Below, in pieces: positions 7,744-15,357 of a DNA stretch of 64,000 nt; within the stretch, counting starts at the first letter, position 1; every line of letters begins with the position of its first letter. The notes below the pieces were generated by a model, which was given only the letters and a program-made list of their open reading frames with translations, made no database searches and was not told where the DNA came from. The position numbers were made by a program, and so were the translations under genes. The stretch is from Nitrospira sp. (GTDB lineage: Bacteria; Nitrospirota; Nitrospiria; Nitrospirales; Nitrospiraceae), in NCBI GenBank assembly GCA_030653545.1, contig JAURZE010000026.1:248001-312000 (forward strand), written 5' to 3'.

Positions 7744-8493
7744 TCAGTGAGAGTCCGGCGGCTCGCTTCGGCGCCGTAGGCCGAGGGCGATCAAGGTGCC
7801 GACCGTGACCAGCGTCAGCCAGAGTGTCGGCCGCCCGTAGGCGGGATCGGAGTATTCAATCAAATCGGTCAGCCGGCCGATCAGGAGCGACATGCGGGCC
7901 ATAACCGTATAACCGAAGGCTGCGCCGAACGCGATCATCAGGAACAGGACGCCCGTCCTGGCCACCGCCTTTCCCGGTCCGCTGTGCTCCACTGAGAAGA
8001 AGAAGTAGAACAGCACCGAACTCACGCCGAGCAGCACGATGATGACATTGATACTGCTGGCCGGATTCAGCAGATTCCAGGAGAAGGTCACGCCATCCCC
8101 CGGCACGAGCATCAGCAACGGCCGGACCGTGTCTTCAATCTGCTTCAAGATAAACGATGATACGGTGCGCGGAATCGCCAGCCCCGCCCCCACTCCCACG
8201 ATAAACGCAAATGCATAGCGCGACAGCCAGGCGGCTTTCGGCACATAGCGAGTGAGCATGAGCAGACCGATCGTGACGGGAATCAGGAGCGTCCATTCCT
8301 GATTCTCGACGATGGGTTTCCAGATCAGATGCAGGATCACCGTGTCATAGGTCTTTACGATCGTATAACCGACCGACACCCCGACATAAAGATTCTCCGC
8401 CAGTTTAAAGAGCGGATTATCCTTATACAAAAAGGAGAAGATAAACAGAGTTAACCCTGTTGCGACCCACGCCCCGATAATCGTTGCATCCAT
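7744..8493 (-). CDS. Multi-span membrane protein of the GlmL/DUF6754 locus
   Basis: This 249-residue protein contains about seven hydrophobic segments and almost no soluble domain. It begins MDATIIGAWVATGLTLFIFS, consistent with a first membrane helix with an outside N-terminus, and ends in a basic cytoplasmic-type tail (LRRRSEPPDSH). I recognise no transporter or enzyme motif. It starts 14 bp after the upstream membrane gene ends and is probably co-transcribed. With the next two upstream genes it likely forms an integral-membrane complex; that is inference from gene order. Confidence 0.7.
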   Translation of the reverse strand: MDATIIGAWVATGLTLFIFSFLYKDNPLFKLAENLYVGVSVGYTIVKTYDTVILHLIWKPIVENQEWTLLIPVTIGLLMLTRYVPKAAWLSRYAFAFIVGVGAGLAIPRTVSSFILKQIEDTVRPLLMLVPGDGVTFSWNLLNPASSINVIIVLLGVSSVLFYFFFSVEHSGPGKAVARTGVLFLMIAFGAAFGYTVMARMSLLIGRLTDLIEYSDPAYGRPTLWLTLVTVGTLIALGLRRRSEPPDSH

Positions 8494-8507
8494 GCCTGGT
8501 CTATCCT

Positions 8508-9377
8508 CTATGGCTGCGAACCCTGTTGTCGGGCATGACGCCTGAGCGTGAAGTAGAAAATGTTACACAACGCGACCAGGACGATAATCGCGACGTGAGT
8601 GGCCGACTGCGCATCCATCCCCGCCACAGCCCGGCCCTTTTGCCCGATCAGGCTTTCGTATTCCGCCGCGCCCCGCAGCCCGCCGATCAGCCCGTTGATC
8701 TGGCCGCTCCGCAGCAACGGGTACAAGCCCGGTGCAATCACCCCCGTGCAGCCGCCGCCCAACTCAAATTTGTACTTGTCCTTCCCGAAGACATACCAGG
8801 CCTCGACGCCGGGATTACCCGCCCCCAAACTGATCGCATAGGTGACGTCCTTCAAACTGTTGACCCCCTCCAGTACCAGCTGTCCCTTGGTCGGCTTGCC
8901 GCCGTAATCACTGGGGAACGCGTTGTAGAGGTCCTGCCCCATGTTGATGATGACCGCCGTCCCTCCCGGGCTCCACCCGAGAAAGACATAGTCGACGCCG
9001 CGCTGCTTACCCGATTCGGTCGCCACCTTGGTCAACAGCTCGTCGGCCATGCCCGTGCCGGAGACCCACAGGGTCATTGCGACCACCCGGAGATTCTTCT
9101 TGAAGGCATGGCGGAGAATGGCCACGGCCTGCGGATAGAGTTCCGGCTTCGAGGCGGGATCGAAATCGAGGGAGAGGAGCAGTACCGAACGTTCGGGCAG
9201 GCTTTCGATATGATCGTAGACCCCGCGCACTTCCTGAGAAATCTTGATGGGCAGGCCGACCGGATAGAGCAGCGGCAAGAGAGTGCACAGCCCGATCACG
9301 ACAAAGATGATCCGGCGGTCGATATTGAGCATGCGTTCCGCGAAGGTCACAGAAGCTCCTTCGTCGCTATCAAGCAT
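8508..9377 (-). CDS. Bitopic membrane protein with a central soluble domain, unknown function
   Basis: The 289-residue product has one membrane helix near the N-terminus (about residues 22-42, RRIIFVVIGLCTLLPLLYPV), a soluble domain of ~210 residues and a second helix near the C-terminus (VAIIVLVALCNIFYFTL). The soluble part has alternating beta/alpha character and several Gly-rich turns (LGWSPGGTAVIINMG, ELGGGCTGVIAPGL), which could be a Rossmann-like or periplasmic-binding-type fold. No catalytic motif is certain. The gene lies between two other membrane-protein genes of the same operon, with an 87-bp gap upstream that holds 7-bp-period repeats. Confidence 0.68.
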   Translation of the reverse strand: MLDSDEGASVTFAERMLNIDRRIIFVVIGLCTLLPLLYPVGLPIKISQEVRGVYDHIESLPERSVLLLSLDFDPASKPELYPQAVAILRHAFKKNLRVVAMTLWVSGTGMADELLTKVATESGKQRGVDYVFLGWSPGGTAVIINMGQDLYNAFPSDYGGKPTKGQLVLEGVNSLKDVTYAISLGAGNPGVEAWYVFGKDKYKFELGGGCTGVIAPGLYPLLRSGQINGLIGGLRGAAEYESLIGQKGRAVAGMDAQSATHVAIIVLVALCNIFYFTLRRHARQQGSQP

Positions 9378-9382
9378 TCGGC

Positions 9383-9461
9383 CATCAGCAATCAGCCTTC
9401 AGGTTACAAAGGAGCCGCCGACTCCTGAGCTGAGAGCTGACGGCTAACAGCTGATCGCTCA
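9383..9461. repeat. 7-bp-period repeat (TCAGCNN and NNGCTGA arms)
   Basis: In the gap between two membrane-protein genes, TCAGCNN recurs about three times near 9383-9402 and NNGCTGA-type heptads recur about five times at 9427-9461. The arms are reverse complements of each other, so the region can fold into an imperfect hairpin. A similar arrangement occurs at 12680-12772. Confidence 0.5.
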
Positions 9462-9464
9462 TCA

Positions 9465-10115
9465 TCACTCTTTTCCTCCGCCCAGATACGATCGCTCGAC
9501 GCCGAAGATGATTTTAAACGACAGGGCCACGGCCCCCAGGCTGACGCCGATCAAAATGGCACGGCGTACGGAGGCGTTCAGCACGTTTAGAATCCACTGG
9601 GAAATATCCCCGCTGATCGGCACCAGATATTCACCCAGCGGAACGCGGCCCATCATGACGATCACGGCCGCGATCAGCAACACGGCGGCTTCCCGGCTTC
9701 TGGCGCGGAACGAGCGATAGGCCGCCGAGGCGATGAAGAACGCCAGAATGGCAAACATGGTTCCTTGCAACGGAACCATCATGAAGTTGTAGACCCAACC
9801 GAATGCCGTTGAGACCCCCTCGACACTCTCTTTTCCGTTGGCCCATAAGCCGACCGCGATCGTGCCCAACATGCCGGCATAGAGGACTACGCTGTAGCCC
9901 CAACCAGCCTCTTTCCGGCGAATCTTGGCCGCATGCACATGGAACAGACTGGTCACGCCCAGCACGAGGGCAAAACCGCCGATAATCTGGAGCCACTTTG
10001 TGGCGGAGGTGAGCAACTGCTCGGAGGCGGGATGCGGCACATAATACTGAGCCGCAAAGATCAGCCCGGTAATCATCGTAATCAGCAGCGGCATCTGTCG
10101 GCGAAGAAAGATCAT
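9465..10115 (-). CDS. Multi-span membrane protein of the GlmL/DUF6754 locus
   Basis: The 216-residue product consists of about six hydrophobic helices joined by short loops, opening with MIFLRRQMPLLITMITGLIF. There is a conserved-looking Gly-Trp-Val segment (STAFGWVYNFMMVPLQG). No known family motif is visible. Its start overlaps the end of the DUF6754-like gene by 4 nt (10112-10115), which implies translational coupling and a shared complex. Function unknown. Confidence 0.7.
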   Translation of the reverse strand: MIFLRRQMPLLITMITGLIFAAQYYVPHPASEQLLTSATKWLQIIGGFALVLGVTSLFHVHAAKIRRKEAGWGYSVVLYAGMLGTIAVGLWANGKESVEGVSTAFGWVYNFMMVPLQGTMFAILAFFIASAAYRSFRARSREAAVLLIAAVIVMMGRVPLGEYLVPISGDISQWILNVLNASVRRAILIGVSLGAVALSFKIIFGVERSYLGGGKE

Positions 10116-11401
10116 TTCACATCCTTGAAGAAGTCGAGCACGTCCTGTGGCCAGGTGGCCTGCGTCACAACGCCCAGTGTCGCCAACAGCACTCCGATTC
10201 CGATCACCGAGAGGATAATGGCCTTCCCGATATCCTGCCCGCGCAGAGTCCCAAGCTGGACCGGTTCACGCGACAAATAGGCGCTCGCGGCATATAGCTC
10301 CTCCCCGATCAACGTGTAGTCACAGGTCGTCACGAAGAACGGCAACTGGTGGTCCGAGTCGGTTCCCGCAATCTGAATGGCCCCGGTGCTCGCCCCGGTT
10401 TCCGTCAGCAGCAGGGCCTCGGCAAAATACGACCCCATGAAGAAATTCGCCGCCGGCTTTTTGCGCAACATGATCCCGTCGACCGCGGCGGTATAGCTGA
10501 ACTGATCGCTCGTAATGAAAAAATTCGAATCCTCCTTGAACAGATCCGGCTTCCCCGCTTCCAAATACGCTTGCTTGGTGATTTCCTGGCAGACCGCCAT
10601 GGTAATGGGATCGCGGTGCGGCACGAGCAGCTCCGTTTCATAGGCCGCCGTCCTTTTCGCCACCCGTCCGAGAATCACCGCCGCGGCAATCGTGGAAGGA
10701 TCGTGCATATCGTGCGCACCGGTCAGATAGAGAATCGGCTTCCCCAGCTCGGTCGCCCGGCCGATCGCTTCATCCACCGCATCGAGACCAGGGATCCGCC
10801 GCAGAAAGATCTCGCGGCGCTTCGCTTGCGCAATGGAAAAAAACACCACGCCCCCGAAGAGGAGCGTCAAGACCAGGTTGTTCACCGAGTTCCAGTTGAA
10901 CCAGTTGGGAGCCGGGGTCGCATGAAGCAAAGGACCAACCGTTCGGTCCTCGCCTTTGAGCATCGCCACGGTCACCGTATACGCAGTCCCGTCTTTGAGC
11001 TCGACACCCTTCCCGTTCCGGATGACGAACTGATGCCAGTTGCGGTCTGCCGTTCTCGTCCACCAGGGTCCCTTGAGATCTTTCACCAGGCGAGTCTGGG
11101 CCGGGAACTCGGCGATGACTTTCAGTGAAGCCGCATCCGAGGCACCGGCATCGCCGAGCAACACCTGATAGCGGGCCTCAGGGCCATCCAACGGACTCGG
11201 CGCCCAGTTGACCGTGAGGCTTTCGCCTCCATCATTCGGAGTGTCGAACGCCTGCACATTCACCGGCGCCGGCAGCATCCCTTCAGCCCACCCCGAAGAC
11301 GGAACAAGTCCGACTAGACAGGCGCAGATAAAGATAGCCGGATGGAACAGGCCCCATCTTCGTCCTCTGTCACTACTCATTGGCCCCATCACGACATTCA
11401 T
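10112..11401 (-). CDS. DUF6754-like membrane protein with N-terminal fibronectin-III-like domain
   Basis: The start is placed at 11401 because the longer frame would begin inside a palindromic repeat element; a GTG at 11392 with better spacing to GGAG is an alternative. A signal-like segment (IFICACLVGLVP) leads to a ~110-residue domain with fibronectin-type sequence (PAPVNVQAFDT, SLTVNWAPSPLDG). A membrane helix (NLVLTLLFGGVVFFSIAQ) follows, then a ~200-residue cytoplasmic domain with TGAHDMHDPSTIAAAVILGR, and a last helix near the C-terminus (AIILSVIGIGVLLATLGVV). The layout matches what I recall of DUF6754 proteins. It is the centre of the membrane part of the GlmL locus. Confidence 0.72.
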   Translation of the reverse strand: MNVVMGPMSSDRGRRWGLFHPAIFICACLVGLVPSSGWAEGMLPAPVNVQAFDTPNDGGESLTVNWAPSPLDGPEARYQVLLGDAGASDAASLKVIAEFPAQTRLVKDLKGPWWTRTADRNWHQFVIRNGKGVELKDGTAYTVTVAMLKGEDRTVGPLLHATPAPNWFNWNSVNNLVLTLLFGGVVFFSIAQAKRREIFLRRIPGLDAVDEAIGRATELGKPILYLTGAHDMHDPSTIAAAVILGRVAKRTAAYETELLVPHRDPITMAVCQEITKQAYLEAGKPDLFKEDSNFFITSDQFSYTAAVDGIMLRKKPAANFFMGSYFAEALLLTETGASTGAIQIAGTDSDHQLPFFVTTCDYTLIGEELYAASAYLSREPVQLGTLRGQDIGKAIILSVIGIGVLLATLGVVTQATWPQDVLDFFKDVK

Positions 11402-11406
11402 CTCCA

Positions 11407-11532
11407 CAGGATGCTCAAAAAGTTCGTCCAGCAAGGCCGCAGCCGATGAAGGCACCGGAGGCGTACCCTCTGGGGTACGTTGAGGATGCCTTCAAGGTGA
11501 GAACGCCGCTGGCGGACTTTTTCAGCATCCTG
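11407..11532. repeat. Palindromic intergenic repeat, short form (copy 1 of 4)
   Basis: A 126-bp element bounded by imperfect inverted ends (CAGGATGCT[C/G]AAAAAGT), with internal blocks GCAAGGCCGCAGC, GTACGTTGAG and GAGAACGCCGCTGGCGG. It abuts the TAG stop codon of the minus-strand gene at 11533. The other short copy is at 42077-42199. Confidence 0.8.
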
Positions 11533-12663
11533 CTACGAACCTTCGATGACTTCGATATTCGTTCTGGGAATGACGGCAACCTGCCCGTCCGGGAATCGCA
11601 CTTCCAGCACGCGCGCGTCGCTTTCTGTGGGAATCTTTTGGAGACCTGTGGGCAACGCCGAGACCTCTCCGATCTTGCCGAACAGCGGATCGCGAATGAT
11701 GCGCACCGGATCGCCGATCCGGATGCCCTCGCGCTGCGGTGCTGCCGTCGCTCCGGCCTGTGCCGCACCGGCAGGTTTCGCGATGATGATCTCGGGCCGA
11801 ATGACCCCGGCGCGAATCTGCGTGGCCCCGGAAATCGCCGCCTTCTCCCCGGCATGGGCGGAGAGCAGCGTAAAGGTCTTCTGCGCCATGGGGATCGTCC
11901 CGAACCCCTCCGTAAGGATCAGCGTGAACCCCACTTGCTCGGTTCCGGTAATAGCCACTCCCAAATCGTATCCCAACAAGGCCCGGAGATCCTTATCATG
12001 AATCCCGCCGACGACTAACCCGGCAACGCCGACTTCTTTCGCCTTGGCCATCGTCTCAGCGGAGAGAAACGACCCGCCGACGACAATCTTCCCCTTCATA
12101 TCGGCGTTGATATGAGCCGGCGTCAGGGCTTCATCCGGCTTCGTGACGGCCATCATCAACAGACCGGACGTCTCACCGCCGATACCAAAGATCCCCTGGA
12201 CCAGACTGCAGCGCGCCTCGACTGTCACACCCTGACGAGGATGCACCTCCACGACCGTCCCATCCACATACGCCAGCAACTCCAGCACGCGCGGCGGTTC
12301 ACGGAGCAGCACCTGACCGGTGATGGTCGAGAGCGATTCCACCGTGCCGGTGATCGGAGACTTGATCTCCGTCTTGAACCATTTGATCAGCGGCTTGTTC
12401 TCGGCCAGAATTTCATCCTTCTGAACCGGTTCGCCCTCTTTCTTGATCAAATATTCTTTGATCTCATCAGGCGCGACGCCCAGTTGATTGGCCAGGTTCA
12501 ACGGATAGACCTTGCCGGGCAACTCGGCCCTGGCCACCGGCTGATTCGACTGCACCGTATCGCCGAACGCGACCAAGACCGTGCCGGGCAACGGCAATTG
12601 CCGCCGCCGCCTGATGACGGTCTGTTCGGTGACTGTCAGCCCTGGTGTATATGAATGCGCCAT
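11533..12663 (-). CDS. Barrel-sandwich (lipoyl-like) and KOW-like domain protein
   Basis: The 376-residue product is soluble, with no signal peptide. The N-terminal ~140 residues are rich in short beta strands with two lipoyl-type turns (GDTVQSNQPVARAELPGKV and IKSPITGTVESLSTITG), resembling the barrel-sandwich hybrid of RnfC-like proteins. There is no Lys in a typical lipoyl or biotin motif. A middle domain has a repeated GGS/GG turn pattern (KGKIVVGGSFLSAETMAKA, GVAGLVVGGIHDKDL). The C-terminus carries a KOW-like segment (IGDPVRIIRDPLFGKIGEV). It lies between the GlmL-like and DUF6754-like genes. Role unknown; it could be a scaffold linking the ASKHA protein to the membrane. Confidence 0.68.
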   Translation of the reverse strand: MAHSYTPGLTVTEQTVIRRRRQLPLPGTVLVAFGDTVQSNQPVARAELPGKVYPLNLANQLGVAPDEIKEYLIKKEGEPVQKDEILAENKPLIKWFKTEIKSPITGTVESLSTITGQVLLREPPRVLELLAYVDGTVVEVHPRQGVTVEARCSLVQGIFGIGGETSGLLMMAVTKPDEALTPAHINADMKGKIVVGGSFLSAETMAKAKEVGVAGLVVGGIHDKDLRALLGYDLGVAITGTEQVGFTLILTEGFGTIPMAQKTFTLLSAHAGEKAAISGATQIRAGVIRPEIIIAKPAGAAQAGATAAPQREGIRIGDPVRIIRDPLFGKIGEVSALPTGLQKIPTESDARVLEVRFPDGQVAVIPRTNIEVIEGS

Positions 12664-12679
12664 GATCTTGAAAGCATTG

Positions 12680-12772
12680 AGCTGTCAGTCAACAGCTTTC
12701 AGCAAAAACCTTCCCACCGTACTGTCCTTCTGCTCCCCCCACTGAGAGCTGATTGCTGACCGCTGATCGCTC
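12680..12772. repeat. 7-bp-period repeat in the GlmL operon
   Basis: The gap between the GlmL-like gene and the barrel-sandwich gene holds an arm reading GAGCTGTCAGTCAACAGCTT near 12680 and a second arm of NNGCTGA heptads (CTGAGAGCTGATTGCTGACC) at 12742-12772. It is the same kind of element as at 9383-9461. Confidence 0.5.
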
Positions 12773-14605
12773 TCATCCTGGATACAACTCCACTGCCTTG
12801 AACCATTTCGTCAGCGCCGCAACCCGAGCCGGTTCATCGGCCGGCAGCTTCAGCGGCCGGCCGCGGCCGTCCAACAAAAGCCCGACGACCCCACCCTGCA
12901 CCTCGCGGCTGACCGGCACGCCGGCGCCCTGGCCAAGGTTGACCGTCTTCGCCGGTTGCATCGTCAGCTTGGCCTTCTGATTCGGCCCGAGCGGGAAGAG
13001 TCGCAACTCACCCATCTTCAACTGATCCTTCACGGCGCGCCCGTCTGAAAACATGATCTCGTAGTCCACCAACCGTTCGCCGTCTTTCAGCTGCCCGATC
13101 GGCGCCACACAGGTGCCGAGATAGACCATGCAATCCCGCACGAACACATCCGTCGCCGCCTTCTCATTGATCGTCGACAAGACACCCAGATGCGGCATCA
13201 TGAAAATACTGTCCACGGAGAGCATCGTGAACCCAAGCGGCTCATAGGCATCCACCATCATCAGCATCGACTGAATGCGGCGCGGAGCATGCGACAAAAT
13301 CCCGCCGCTCCCGACGATCAGATCCAGCTTGAGCATGTCCACGAGGCTCTTGCCTGAGATCTGCTGCTCGAATACGTCAGAGATCGTGCGTTCCTGTTGA
13401 ATACCCTTCAGACCGGTCGCAAGCGACTTGTGATGGATGAGCGCCAGCCGTAACGCTTCACGGGCAATCGCCTGTTCGATCTGCAATTCGTCGAGCGTCT
13501 GCGGAATTGTCGTGGGCCGGACCATCTTATTCTTGATGCGATTGCGAAGCGTCTGTTCATCAATGTTGAATGGCACCCAGCGCATGATGTTCGCCAGCCC
13601 TGCCTCCGCCAGTACATTGGAAATGCTATAGGACATGCCCAGATTGGCGCTGACCGTGCGGTTGAACACGCCTTCAAAGACTGAGAACACATCGGTCGTC
13701 GCGCCGCCGATATCCACGCCGATCAGATTCAGATGCTCCCGTTTGGCGATGGCTTCCATGATGAGGCCCACCGCCGCCGGTGTCGGCATGATCGGCGCCC
13801 CGGTCATCTCGATGAGCTTTTTGTATCCCGGCGCCTGCTGCATGACATGTTCGAGAAACAGATCGTGGATCTTATTGCGAGCCGGCGCGAGATTTTCTTT
13901 TTCCAACACCGGGCGGATGTTATCCGTCACTTCAAGAGCCGCCTTCTCGCCTAATATCTTCCGTACCTGCGGCTGGGCTTCTTTGTTGCCGGCGTAGATC
14001 AACGGCAACTTGTACGTTGCGCCGAACCGCGGACGCGGTTCCGCCGCCGCAATGTATTCCGCCATTTCGACGACATGAGTGACCGCCCCGCCATCCGTTC
14101 CGCCGGACATCAGAATCATGTCGGGCCGCATCGTCCGGATCCGCTCGATTTTCTCGTGCGGCAGACGGCCATCATTCGAGGCCAACACATCGATCACGAT
14201 GGCACCGGCGCCGAGCGCGGCACGCTGGGCGCTCTCCCCCGTCATGTTCTGCACGACTCCCGTGACCATCATCTGCAATCCGCCGCCGGCACTGCTGGTT
14301 GAAATGTAGATGTCGACACCGGTCTTGGCATCACGGCACGGCGTGATGATCGTCTCGCCGTCGAGGATCTTCCGGCCCGACAGTTCTTCAATTTCGGCAA
14401 TCGCGTTGAGCACCCCGCGCGTCACATCCTCGAACGGAGCTTCGACCGTCGTCGGCGCTTCGCCGCGAAACGTCTGGCGGTATTCATCGCCGACCTTTTC
14501 AATGAGAATGGCTTTGGTGGTGGTACTGCCGCAGTCCGTGGCAACGATGACATTCAGCGGATGGTCGATCTTCGGTTTTTCAGAAGCGTGAATGGCCGTG
14601 CTCAT
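12773..14605 (-). CDS. GlmL/MutL-family ASKHA ATPase-like protein
   Basis: This 610-residue protein has the three ASKHA signatures: phosphate-1 (ATDCGSTTTKAILIEK near the N-terminus), phosphate-2 (LIGVDIGGATTDVFSVFEG in the middle) and an adenosine-type GSGG motif (DLIVGSGGILSHAP). It matches the MutL/GlmL family found beside adenosylcobalamin glutamate mutase, where it is thought to be a reactivation or chaperone factor. No mutase subunit (GlmE, GlmS) occurs here; the neighbours are membrane proteins of unknown role. Its start overlaps the end of the upstream 123-residue gene by 4 nt. The family call is strong, but the function in this context is open. Confidence 0.85.
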   Translation of the reverse strand: MSTAIHASEKPKIDHPLNVIVATDCGSTTTKAILIEKVGDEYRQTFRGEAPTTVEAPFEDVTRGVLNAIAEIEELSGRKILDGETIITPCRDAKTGVDIYISTSSAGGGLQMMVTGVVQNMTGESAQRAALGAGAIVIDVLASNDGRLPHEKIERIRTMRPDMILMSGGTDGGAVTHVVEMAEYIAAAEPRPRFGATYKLPLIYAGNKEAQPQVRKILGEKAALEVTDNIRPVLEKENLAPARNKIHDLFLEHVMQQAPGYKKLIEMTGAPIMPTPAAVGLIMEAIAKREHLNLIGVDIGGATTDVFSVFEGVFNRTVSANLGMSYSISNVLAEAGLANIMRWVPFNIDEQTLRNRIKNKMVRPTTIPQTLDELQIEQAIAREALRLALIHHKSLATGLKGIQQERTISDVFEQQISGKSLVDMLKLDLIVGSGGILSHAPRRIQSMLMMVDAYEPLGFTMLSVDSIFMMPHLGVLSTINEKAATDVFVRDCMVYLGTCVAPIGQLKDGERLVDYEIMFSDGRAVKDQLKMGELRLFPLGPNQKAKLTMQPAKTVNLGQGAGVPVSREVQGGVVGLLLDGRGRPLKLPADEPARVAALTKWFKAVELYPG

Positions 14606-14973
14606 CGAGCTGTCGCCCCCTGAGGAGTCGAAGCCGCTTCGATCAATGCAATGAGGCGAACCGTCGTATCCCGGCGTTCAAGCAGCGCTGCGACCTGCGA
14701 CACTTCCTGGGCGCTGAACGCCAGTTCAATGATAGGCGCAAAGAAATGCAACGCCTGGCTGCCAAGAAAACTCATCGGCCCGAGTGATTCCAGAAACACG
14801 ACCGCCGGAGCGGTCATCCTCCGCTGCACCACCGCATCCGCTATACGTTGCAACAGCGCCAGATCTTCAATCGTAAAGGCTTCGGCTTCAGATCGAGTGG
14901 AAAACGCATGGGACAGTCCCGCACGGACCTGTTTCCACTTTTCCGTCAGAGAAACCTTGGTGAAGGAAGCCAT
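14602..14973 (-). CDS. Small conserved protein, first gene of the GlmL/DUF6754 operon
   Basis: The 123-residue product is helix-rich with one moderately hydrophobic stretch (APAVVFLESLGPMSFLGSQALHFFAP) and a C-terminal amphipathic part (VSQVAALLERRDTTVRLIALI). It has no signal peptide. I do not recognise a domain; the hydrophobic stretch could insert in, or lie on, the membrane. It is the first gene after the promoter at 15013-15041 and is translationally coupled to the GlmL-like gene, so it is likely a partner of that protein. Confidence 0.65.
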   Translation of the reverse strand: MASFTKVSLTEKWKQVRAGLSHAFSTRSEAEAFTIEDLALLQRIADAVVQRRMTAPAVVFLESLGPMSFLGSQALHFFAPIIELAFSAQEVSQVAALLERRDTTVRLIALIEAASTPQGATAR

Positions 14974-14980
14974 AAGTGTG

Positions 14981-15013
14981 TGGAAAGGCAGTCAAAACAG
15001 TTATGGAAAGGCA
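14981..15013. repeat. Direct repeat in the 5' leader of the GlmL/DUF6754 operon
   Basis: TGGAAAGGCA occurs at 14981-14990 and 15004-15013 (plus strand), 23 bp apart, bracketing the expected transcription start of the minus-strand promoter. The spacing is about two helical turns, so it could be a binding site for a dimeric regulator. Confidence 0.4.
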
Positions 15014-15041
15014 TTATAGGAAGGGGGGGGGAGAGAGTCAA
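15013..15041 (-). promoter_or_regulatory. Strong sigma70 promoter with a nine-base homopolymer in its spacer
   Basis: Minus-strand TTGACT (15041-15036) and perfect TATAAT (15018-15013) are separated by exactly 17 bp. Nine of those are an unbroken C run on the minus strand (G9 at 15023-15031). The promoter reads toward the eight-gene GlmL/DUF6754 operon, whose first start codon is at 14973. Slippage in the run would move the spacing off the 17-bp optimum. Confidence 0.75.
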
Positions 15042-15083
15042 TTTAATGCTGGAACCGCCGATCCATTGCAAGGTTTGATGGTC

Positions 15084-15097
15084 CTATGCCAGCATAG
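15084..15097. promoter_or_regulatory. Palindromic operator candidate of the toxin-antitoxin pair
   Basis: CTATGCCAGCATAG is a perfect dyad (6-bp arms around CA) 27 bp upstream of the DUF433 start. Its position fits autoregulation by an antitoxin. Confidence 0.4.
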
Positions 15098-15123
15098 CAA
15101 TACCAATCATCGAGGAGGTCCCT

Positions 15124-15357
15124 ATGACCTGGCGTGATCGCATAACCGTAGACCCCGCTATCTGTCACGGCAAACCTTGCATCAAAGGGACGAGAGTGAT
15201 GGTGTCGGTCGTTTTGGATAACATCGCGGCAGGCGAAACTCCCGACCAAATTACGACTGCTTATCGTCTGGCAAAAGAAGACGTCCAAGCCGCGTTGCAG
15301 TACGCCGCTGAATTGGCGCGCGGGCGTATCGTTTCGCTGGAGACCGGTGCAGCCTAG
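15124..15357 (+). CDS. DUF433-family antitoxin
   Basis: The 77-residue product has the DUF433 core: an ITVDPAICHGKPCIKGTRV segment, a GETPDQI turn and a helix-turn-helix-like end (TAYRLAKEDVQAALQYAAEL). Proteins of this family pair with DUF5615 PIN-like toxins and are thought to neutralise them and repress the operon. GAGGAGG precedes the start by a few bases. The stop overlaps the next start by one base. A dyad upstream could be its operator. Confidence 0.88.
   Translation: MTWRDRITVDPAICHGKPCIKGTRVMVSVVLDNIAAGETPDQITTAYRLAKEDVQAALQYAAELARGRIVSLETGAA

Noticed and set aside
8484-9428. Plus-strand ORF of 314 codons
   Set aside because: It is antisense to the 8508-9377 gene, which has membrane helices and is in an operon. 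The plus-strand frame is Arg/His/Gln-rich, as shadows of GC-rich genes are.
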